From Halalkalibaculum roseum (GTDB taxonomy: Bacteria; Bacteroidota; Rhodothermia; Balneolales; Balneolaceae), in assembly GCF_011059145.1 (NCBI RefSeq), contig NZ_JAALLT010000003.1, forward strand, positions 558,001 to 622,000: 64,000 nt of DNA, given 5' to 3'. Under the pieces are notes generated by a model, which saw nothing but the letters and a program-made list of their open reading frames with translations, was not told the origin of the DNA and searched no databases. Shown one piece after another: positions 58,096 to 64,000 of this stretch (positions within the stretch are counted from its first letter, which is position 1; each line of letters begins with the position of its first letter). A program made the position numbers and the translations under genes.

Positions 58096-58190
58096 CAGTG
58101 GAAGTGGAGCGTCTGACGCCTCGTCAACCGCAAATCGATTGACGAGGACTAATTGTTCATTGTTAACTGCTAACTGTTCACTGATCACTG
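58096..58190. repeat. Composite intergenic repeat, copy C, overlapping the ATPase stop
   Basis: The core has a GCGTC-T-GACGC hairpin (58109-58119) and a perfect 9-bp stem, CCTCGTCAA (58119-58127) with TTGACGAGG (58139-58147). Six 7-base units follow at 58149-58190. The ATPase gene ends inside them, its CAG TGA being a repeat unit. Confidence 0.8.
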
Positions 58191-58924
58191 CGCTCCGCTC
58201 CTCGTGCCAGTTTTACAAATACGTCCTCAATATTATTGGCATCATATTCCAGTTTCAATTCTTCCGGACTACCCAAGGCATCAATTCGCCCGTCGACCAT
58301 AATGGTTACCCGGTCACAGTATTCCGCTTCGTCCATGTAGTGGGTCGTCACAAAGACAGTAGTGCCCTCTTCCGCTACTTTATAAATTTGCTCCCAAAAC
58401 TGACGACGTGTGATGGGGTCGACTCCCCCGGTTGGTTCATCCAGAAATACTATTCCCGGATCATGAATCAAGGCCACCGAAAAGGCCAGCTTCTGTTTCC
58501 ACCCAAGTGGTAGGGAACCGATCTTCTTGTTCTTCAAATCCTGCATCTCCAGCATATCCAGCAGCTGCTCCGTCTTTTCCCTGATGAGCTTATCAGACAG
58601 GCCGTAAATGCCGCCATAGAGCCGGATGTTCTCTTTTACGGTCAAATCTTCGTAGAGCGAAAACTTCTGACTCATATAGCCTATGCGTCGTTTTATCTCT
58701 TCAGCTTCATCATAGACATCAAACCCGGCCACCGTTGCCTCACCCTCTGTGGGTTTCAATAATCCGGTCAGCATGCGCATGGCCGTTGTTTTTCCCGCGC
58801 CGTTGGCTCCCAGAAATCCGAAAACCTCCCCTTTTTTTACATCAAAGGAGATGTGATCTACAGCCGTAAAATCCCCAAATTTGCGGGTCAGGTTTTGGGA
58901 AGAAATCATCAAATCAGCCATCAT
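58178..58924 (-). CDS. ABC transporter ATPase (second of two)
   Basis: 248-residue ATP-binding subunit for the ABC-2 permeases. Walker A is GANGAGKTTAM near ~40, the Q-loop is YMSQKF, the signature is degenerate and reads IGSLPLGWKQK, and Walker B is IVFLDEPTGG. H-loop TTHYMDEAE is present. The start overlaps the first ATPase gene by 11 bases. In E. coli YbhF these two halves are one protein, so here they are split. Confidence 0.95.
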   Translation of the reverse strand: MMADLMISSQNLTRKFGDFTAVDHISFDVKKGEVFGFLGANGAGKTTAMRMLTGLLKPTEGEATVAGFDVYDEAEEIKRRIGYMSQKFSLYEDLTVKENIRLYGGIYGLSDKLIREKTEQLLDMLEMQDLKNKKIGSLPLGWKQKLAFSVALIHDPGIVFLDEPTGGVDPITRRQFWEQIYKVAEEGTTVFVTTHYMDEAEYCDRVTIMVDGRIDALGSPEELKLEYDANNIEDVFVKLARGAERSDQ

Positions 58925-59837
58925 TTACCTCCTTCTCCATAAGCCTTATAAAGGTATCTTCTATGTGAGGTGTAATACGATGCATTTCAGGTCTGTTTAT
59001 CCCATTCGAATGCAGATAGCTGGTTAGCTCCTCTTTGTCGAAATCATCTCTTGCATCCGAGTAGTGTACACTGTCTCCAAATGGCTGCACTGATCTCGCA
59101 TGTTCATACTTGCGTAAGACTTGTATGAGTTGATATTTGTCCCTGCTTTTAATGGCCCATAGGTCACTATCAAACTGATTTGTGATAGCTTGCGGAGTGT
59201 CAATAGAAAGCAGACGACCTTCTTGCAAAAGTCCGATCCTGTCACACTGTTCGGCTTCATCCATATAGGGAGTAGATACCAAAATGCTAATTCCTTGCTC
59301 CCTAAGGCGATGCAACATTTCCCAGAACTCTTTGCGGGATACTGCATCCACACCTGTAGTCGGCTCATCCAGGAACAGCACTTCAGGTTTATGAATTAGT
59401 GCACAACTGAGAGCCAGTTTTTGTTTCATCCCGCCGGATAAAGCACCGGCCAAACGGTCCCGGAAGGGTTCCAACTGACTATATATGGGCTTGATCAAAT
59501 CATAATTTTCATCAAGAGTCGTGCCGAAGACGGAAGCAAAAAATTGAAGGTTCTCCTCAACTGTGAGATCCTGATACAGTGAAAATCTTCCGGGCATATA
59601 CCCCACTTCAGAACGAATCTTTCGATATCCCAATACCACATCTTTTCCAAGAACTTCGGCTTTACCTGAATCCGGCTTAAGAAGCGTTGTAAGTATCCGG
59701 AATACCGTTGTTTTCCCTGCGCCGTCCGGCCCAATTAGACCGAATATCTCCCCCTTCTGTACCTCAAAGGAGATATCCTTGAGCGCTTTTACCGCCCCAT
59801 AAGCTTTAGTAATATTTTGAACACTCAGTACACTCAT
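58914..59837 (-). CDS. ABC transporter ATPase (first of two)
   Basis: 307-residue ATP-binding subunit. Walker A GPDGAGKTTVF, signature ALSGGMKQKLALS and Walker B VLFLDEPTTGV are clear, followed by a C-terminal ~90-residue extension. It forms a heterodimer with the overlapping downstream ATPase, matching the N-terminal half of YbhF. It lies 65 bases from the MFP gene, after a CAGATT repeat. Confidence 0.95.
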   Translation of the reverse strand: MSVLSVQNITKAYGAVKALKDISFEVQKGEIFGLIGPDGAGKTTVFRILTTLLKPDSGKAEVLGKDVVLGYRKIRSEVGYMPGRFSLYQDLTVEENLQFFASVFGTTLDENYDLIKPIYSQLEPFRDRLAGALSGGMKQKLALSCALIHKPEVLFLDEPTTGVDAVSRKEFWEMLHRLREQGISILVSTPYMDEAEQCDRIGLLQEGRLLSIDTPQAITNQFDSDLWAIKSRDKYQLIQVLRKYEHARSVQPFGDSVHYSDARDDFDKEELTSYLHSNGINRPEMHRITPHIEDTFIRLMEKEVNDG

Positions 59838-59883
59838 AAACTGAATTTTAAAACCTGATCTTCAACAAATTGGGAAAAAATTA

Positions 59884-59905
59884 AATCTGTGTAGATCAGT
59901 GGCTA
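59884..59905 (-). repeat. 22-base CAGATT element, copy 2, supplying the MFP stop
   Basis: Minus-strand TAGCCACTGATCTACACAG at its start; 20 of 22 bases match the copy at 53794. The TAG is the stop codon of the MFP gene (59903-59905). Confidence 0.78.
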
Positions 59906-60811
59906 AAAATTAACTTCTCCAGGCATGCCGATTTTTATCATCCCATCAGTATTCGGCACTTTTACTTTTACAGCATAAACTTGCGTGACCCGCTCTTCTT
60001 TGGTCTGTATCATCTTGGGAGTAAACTCAGCCTCAGATGCAATCCAGCTAATGCGACCACTTAGACTGCTGTTCTCCTCCGCATTTTTATCAATTAGAAC
60101 TTCGACTTGTTGGCCAAGTTTGACAGATGGCAGCTGTGCGCCGCTTACATAGATTCGTAATTCAAGAGTATCGAGGTTGGCAATCTGATACAGCGGCTGA
60201 CCCTGCCCCACCAGTTCGAAAGGCTCCACATAGGTGGTGAGAACCGTTCCCATTACCGGATTGACCACGTATGCGTCATTCAATTGCTCTTCCAATTGCT
60301 CAAGACGGGAGCGGGTTGCATTAATTTCTGCTCTCACTGATTTTTTCTGAACCTTGAGTGCTTCAATCTGCTTTCGTAGTGTGCGTACCTTGCCCTCTGT
60401 ATCATCCAATTGCTGCCTGGTTCCGGCCTCATCCTTAACCAGGTTTTCAATTCGTTGCAAATTGATGGTTGCCGTCTGTAACTGTTCGTTCAACACCTCG
60501 GCTTCGGCATTTATTTGATCAATTTTAGCTTCGGTTGAGGAAAGTACTGCCAGCAACTCATTTTTTTTTAGCTTAAGCTGAGTAGTGTCAATGAGCCCGA
60601 CCTGCTCTCCAGGTTTCAGATTTGATCCTTCATAAACAGTGAAAGCAAGAAGTTCGCCCGATGCCTGCGACGAAATAGTAGTTTCCGTAGCCTCAAACTG
60701 ACCGTAGGCATCGGATTTATCATTATTTGAGCAGGATAGAAGAAAAAAAACCGGGAATACTGCCCAATATAGGAACTGTTTTTTTGTGAGGTGATTCATT
60801 TTCGCTTTCAT
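59903..60811 (-). CDS. Membrane fusion protein (HlyD/YbhG-like)
   Basis: 302-residue periplasmic adaptor with a lipoprotein signal (VFFLLSC) that links the ABC-2 exporter to TolC. Lipoyl-like halves (ASGELLAFTVYEG and NPVMGTVLTTYVEP) flank a long coiled-coil hairpin at ~70-175. It overlaps no neighbour: 7 bases separate it from the TolC gene upstream. An ATG 12 bases downstream is in frame. Its stop is supplied by the CAGATT element. Confidence 0.92.
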   Translation of the reverse strand: MKAKMNHLTKKQFLYWAVFPVFFLLSCSNNDKSDAYGQFEATETTISSQASGELLAFTVYEGSNLKPGEQVGLIDTTQLKLKKNELLAVLSSTEAKIDQINAEAEVLNEQLQTATINLQRIENLVKDEAGTRQQLDDTEGKVRTLRKQIEALKVQKKSVRAEINATRSRLEQLEEQLNDAYVVNPVMGTVLTTYVEPFELVGQGQPLYQIANLDTLELRIYVSGAQLPSVKLGQQVEVLIDKNAEENSSLSGRISWIASEAEFTPKMIQTKEERVTQVYAVKVKVPNTDGMIKIGMPGEVNF

Positions 60812-60818
60812 AATGTGT

Positions 60819-62114
60819 CTATTTACTGTTGATATTTCTATCGCCGGCCCCTAACATCGTTTCATATTCAACTCTGGCCTGTGAAAGTCTTGTTTTATGC
60901 ATTTTCATCGACAGTTCGGCCTGGGTCTTCTTGTTGAGCTCGGTTATATATTCCGTTGCAGTAGCGGTTCCGTTTTCCAGTTGGCTTTCTACGGTTTTTA
61001 CTACTTTTTGTCGTAGATCAACAATCTGTTGATCCTCTTGAATCTTGCGTTTCAGTGATGCAATTTCTTCTTCAATCTTACTAAGTGAAGCCTTTAGCTG
61101 TCTTTCAAAAGCTCTCTCTTCTTCATTTACACTTTTCTGCCGGAGTCTTATAACCTCTTTTCGTGTCCCGGCATTTTTGGCTGCCCAGAAATTCCAGTTC
61201 AGTTTAAGTCCTATTATGTAGTATTCATGCAGATCATTTTCAAAAACATTGAATCCCGGCCTTCCGTAAGCTGCGGTTCCAAAGGCAGAAAGTGATGGTA
61301 GCAGCCCGGTGCGGGCCAGCTCTTTTTGATAACTTAAATACCTTCGGTTACTGTCAAATAATTTAAATTCAGGTCTCATGCGAGTAAGTATTTCATCAGC
61401 TAGATCCAATGAATTGACTTCCGGTACAGCCAGACTTCTTCTCCCGGTTAGTTCTTCACCGATTAACTGTCCCAAAATTTCATAACCCGCTTCGATATTG
61501 GCATCTATTTCTATCGAATCTTGCTTAATTTTGATTAGCTCTGCTTCAAGAATGTATCGCTGGCTGGGAAGCAATACCCCGTTTTCAACTTTAGCATTGA
61601 TATTTTCAATCTGGGCTCTAAGGCTTTCACTTACCGATTGTAGAATTTCTGACTGATTATGAGCCAGCATTATGCCGTAATAGACACTGTTAACCTGATT
61701 CTTGAGCTGGTGCATCTGTACCCGAATCGAATTGATTTCCTGCTCTCCTTTTGCCTCTTCAAGATTCTTTTTGATTCCAACCACTCCCCCATTATAAATC
61801 GGCTGAATTACATCAAGTGTAACTTCGTAGTGATCCTTGCTTAGATCAGGTCCAATGGGTTGGGCGCCACCGGCAACCTGAAATTCAGTGACTTCCGACT
61901 GGTAGGTTACTTTGGCTCCTACATTCAACTGCGGATAATAACCGGTGTGAGCGATTTTTTTATTCAGAGTGGTGATTTCATTCTGAAGCTTCAACTTTTC
62001 GGCTATGGGATAGTGATTTTCCAGTCTTGAATAGCAATAATCTAAAGTCAGAGTATCAGTTGAATCAGTAGCAAAACTTCCCACTATCAGGAATAGGATA
62101 ACTGTAATTGTCAT
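60819..62114 (-). CDS. TolC-family outer membrane efflux protein
   Basis: 431-residue outer-membrane channel with a signal peptide and two copies of the OEP domain with long helices (for example KKNLEEAKGEQEINSIRVQM and QKVVKTVESQLENGTATATE). It forms the exit duct for the MFP and ABC-2 components. The gene lies 7 bases from tetR and 7 bases from the MFP gene, so all are one transcript. Confidence 0.92.
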   Translation of the reverse strand: MTITVILFLIVGSFATDSTDTLTLDYCYSRLENHYPIAEKLKLQNEITTLNKKIAHTGYYPQLNVGAKVTYQSEVTEFQVAGGAQPIGPDLSKDHYEVTLDVIQPIYNGGVVGIKKNLEEAKGEQEINSIRVQMHQLKNQVNSVYYGIMLAHNQSEILQSVSESLRAQIENINAKVENGVLLPSQRYILEAELIKIKQDSIEIDANIEAGYEILGQLIGEELTGRRSLAVPEVNSLDLADEILTRMRPEFKLFDSNRRYLSYQKELARTGLLPSLSAFGTAAYGRPGFNVFENDLHEYYIIGLKLNWNFWAAKNAGTRKEVIRLRQKSVNEEERAFERQLKASLSKIEEEIASLKRKIQEDQQIVDLRQKVVKTVESQLENGTATATEYITELNKKTQAELSMKMHKTRLSQARVEYETMLGAGDRNINSK

Positions 62115-62121
62115 GAGTCCT

Positions 62122-62727
62122 TCACTTTTTTATAGCATTAAGTATGAATACAGGCAATTCTTTCTTTCTGTGTTCCAGGAAGTCATTAAACTGTTTATCG
62201 TCCATTTCAAAGACAGTTTCAATCATTGGTTTTGCTATCACCGGAAATACACACAAGCCGATAGTGTTTATTATAAACTGTCTCGGATCGATCTTTTTTA
62301 TTCTTCCTGACTTTACCTCTCTTTCAATCTGTTCAATGAACCGCGCCGGAATTTTTATACCGATGTTTCTCATGAAATATTGGAATCTCTCCGGATGCTG
62401 ATTCATTTCATGAATTACAAACCTGGGTAGATGTGGGTGACTCCGGAACATCGTATAATAGGTCTCCACCAATTTCTCGATCTTGGCTTCAAACTCCATC
62501 TCACCATTCAGCACTTTGAAAATTTTTGGGAAGAATTCCCTTATGCTTTGCTGAAACACTTTTTGAAAGAGCTTGTCTTTGCTTCTGAAATAATAGTGAA
62601 GCATCGACTTATTGATTCCTGCTTGATCAGCAATAGCCTGCATCCGTGCGCCCGAAAAACCCTGCTTTTGAAATACCTCTTTGGCGGCATGTAAAATTTG
62701 TTCTTCTGTCTCTGCTTCTTCAGTCAT
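62122..62727 (-). CDS. TetR-family regulator of the export operon
   Basis: 201-residue regulator at the head of the operon. The N-terminal helix-turn-helix is clear (AKEVFQKQGFSGARMQAIAD then AGINKSMLHYYFRSKDKLFQ); the C-terminal ~130 residues bind an unknown ligand. It resembles the YbiH/CecR group that controls ybhFSR-type exporters. It probably represses its own operon through the palindrome at 62766-62809 directly upstream, with release by an exported compound. Confidence 0.93.
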   Translation of the reverse strand: MTEEAETEEQILHAAKEVFQKQGFSGARMQAIADQAGINKSMLHYYFRSKDKLFQKVFQQSIREFFPKIFKVLNGEMEFEAKIEKLVETYYTMFRSHPHLPRFVIHEMNQHPERFQYFMRNIGIKIPARFIEQIEREVKSGRIKKIDPRQFIINTIGLCVFPVIAKPMIETVFEMDDKQFNDFLEHRKKELPVFILNAIKK

Positions 62728-62765
62728 TGGTTCTTTTCAATTTGATTTAACAGTAATCTAAATCA

Positions 62766-62809
62766 TTCAACCAATTTATTCAACCATTTGGTTAAATTAA
62801 TTGGTTGAA
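62766..62809. promoter_or_regulatory. Nested palindromic operator upstream of tetR
   Basis: An outer pair, TTCAACCAATT (62766-62776) and AATTGGTTGAA (62799-62809), and an inner AACCA-TT-TGGTT (62782-62793) share exactly the same centre at 62787.5. Four half-sites fit two TetR dimers. The site begins 39 bases before the tetR start. Confidence 0.75.
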
Positions 62810-62833
62810 ATTATAAGTAGCGATTATGATCAT

Positions 62834-62869
62834 AAAAAAAGCCCGTCAGAATTGCTTCTAACGAGCTTT
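62834..62869 (-). terminator. Intrinsic terminator after the AAA ATPase gene
   Basis: On the minus strand 13 bases pair (62857-62869 with 62838-62850, two G-U wobbles) around a 6-base loop, followed by a run of seven T. It lies 22 bases after the ATPase stop and separates it from the TetR operon. Confidence 0.85.
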
Positions 62870-62891
62870 AAAAGTTTATTGATCAGCTATT

Positions 62892-64000
62892 TTATCCGAT
62901 GCGCAGTTTCAAATCCTCAATTTTTTCAAGGATTTCACCTCGATCCATCTCCTGGTAGCGTTCGGGCAACAGCTCTTTGGAGGTACACTCAATGACTGCG
63001 CTTAGGGTTTGTAGTTCGACTTCTTCCGGATAGGTTGGTGGGAGAAAATCATTCAATGCCAAATCCAGAATCTCGGGGGAGACCTTTTTCTTTCCCTCAG
63101 CTGCAGCACGGAACTTGGCCCTTGTTAAAGCGGCCTCCATGTCGGCACCGGAAAAGGTTTTAAGCCCCTGCTCGATAACCTGTGGTACATATTCTTCGGT
63201 TAACTGGAGTCCGGTTTTTTTGCTCATGGCCTCAAACAACTCCACACGTTCTTCCTTGGTATGAGGCGGGAACAGGGCAAGGTGTTCTTCCGCCCTTCCC
63301 TGTCGCTTAAGGTCAATGGGCATAAGGTCCGGTCGGGCAGTCATAAGGAACCAGATAATTCTGCCGCGATTTCGCGTATCGCTCATAAAAGTTGCAATCT
63401 GTGAGAACACCCGGCTCGATACACCGCTGTCGCCGCTGGCATCGCGATCACCAAGATAGGCATCCGCCTCATCAATCATTACGGCAACCGGAGCCATAGC
63501 CTTCAGAAGACCCAGTATTTTTTCAAGATTCCCTTCGGTTACACCCTGCCATTGGCTTCGAAAATTTTTAAGCTTCACCATGGGTATGCCTACCTCGCTG
63601 GCAAAACAGGTAACCATAAAAGTTTTACCGGTTCCAACAGGTCCACAGACAAGGTATCCCATGGGCAGCACATCTTGCCTGCCTTGTTTGAGTGCTTTTA
63701 CCGCCTGGCGTAAATGCTTTTTCACATTGGTATGCCCGGCTACATTATCAAGGGTATAATCCGTTTCAACAAATTCCAGCAGACCATAAGCTTCTGCCTC
63801 AATCAGCTCTTTTTTAACTTCAGAGAGACGGCTATGTGTTATCTTCTCCTTATTTTCCCGCGCATTGGAAAGGATACTTCTCAGGTGGATAAAATTGAGT
63901 CCGGCTGTTTGCTGGGCCAAAACCGGACGGCTAACTGCTGAAAGATCTTTATAGGTCTCCTTATCCGTCTCATATTTGATGAACTCGGTTCTCTGCTGTT
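62892..64000 (-). CDS. AAA-family ATPase, 5' truncated
   Basis: C-terminal ~368 residues of an AAA+ ATPase; the frame stays open to the right edge, so the gene begins beyond the window and an internal TTG at 63920 should not be taken as the start. Walker A is CGPVGTGKTFM, Walker B is VAVMIDEADAYLG, and the second region of homology is seen in RGRIIWFLMTARPDLMPIDL and the arginine-finger-like LKRQGRAEEH. A small helical lid and a C-terminal tail follow. No protease or zinc-binding domain is visible in the part present, so this may be a chaperone-like or spore/division-unrelated unfoldase; function is unknown. Confidence 0.85.
   Translation of the reverse strand, partial: QQRTEFIKYETDKETYKDLSAVSRPVLAQQTAGLNFIHLRSILSNARENKEKITHSRLSEVKKELIEAEAYGLLEFVETDYTLDNVAGHTNVKKHLRQAVKALKQGRQDVLPMGYLVCGPVGTGKTFMVTCFASEVGIPMVKLKNFRSQWQGVTEGNLEKILGLLKAMAPVAVMIDEADAYLGDRDASGDSGVSSRVFSQIATFMSDTRNRGRIIWFLMTARPDLMPIDLKRQGRAEEHLALFPPHTKEERVELFEAMSKKTGLQLTEEYVPQVIEQGLKTFSGADMEAALTRAKFRAAAEGKKKVSPEILDLALNDFLPPTYPEEVELQTLSAVIECTSKELLPERYQEMDRGEILEKIEDLKLRIG

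Noticed and set aside
58003-58188. A 61-codon minus-strand frame across copy C
   Set aside because: Also only repeat sequence, overlapping the ATPase end and the 7-base array.

Overview
The window looks like chromosome of an aerobic, chemoheterotrophic member of the Balneolota/Rhodothermota branch near Bacteroidota (inference). The clues are an alternative complex III operon running into an A2-type caa3 oxidase, a sphingolipid-type locus, a fused E1 alpha-ketoacid dehydrogenase, an S9B peptidase, DUF3109 and DUF2400 genes, and few Shine-Dalgarno sites. No rRNA, tRNA, CRISPR array, prophage or intact insertion sequence was seen. Genes run off both edges: actC on the left and an AAA ATPase on the right.

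Bases 1-11300 are a respiratory block: actC-actD-actE-actF, a membrane protein with a transposase-type helix-turn-helix, a SCO copper chaperone, then cytochrome oxidase subunits II, I, III and IV. A bidirectional terminator follows, then convergent ctaA and divergent ctaB, the heme A/O synthases. ActE and CoxB carry closely related cytochrome c domains. Bases 11500-18100 hold a serine hydrolase, an FG-GAP lipoprotein, the E1 fusion and fumC. Bases 18170-24180 hold a sphingolipid-type locus: a GNAT-fold acyltransferase, a serine palmitoyltransferase-like enzyme, two glycosyltransferases and an extended SDR. Together these could make a glycosylated ceramide-like lipid.

Bases 24180-53740 are mostly housekeeping: mutY and a DUF2400 gene, rpsU, radA, a flippase-like membrane protein, fbaB, dusB, a patatin, serS, an Lrp regulator, rpoN, DUF3109, an MBL hydrolase, an arylsulfotransferase-like protein, dprA, obgE, a DPP-IV-like peptidase, accD (its zinc-ribbon cysteines are lost), tsaB, a DUF3857 protein, pyrC and xseA. 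Bases 53740-62800 hold a tiny zinc-ribbon membrane gene, pheA and a seven-gene TetR/TolC/MFP/ABC-2 export operon.

The most unusual signal is in the spacers from about 53.7 to 60 kb, with related pieces at 18.3 and 34.5 kb. Several families of short repeats, many built from 7-base units, lie hard against gene ends. In six cases the repeat supplies the stop codon of the gene beside it. One perfect 7-base tandem array of 15.7 copies runs right up to the start codon of the zinc-ribbon gene.
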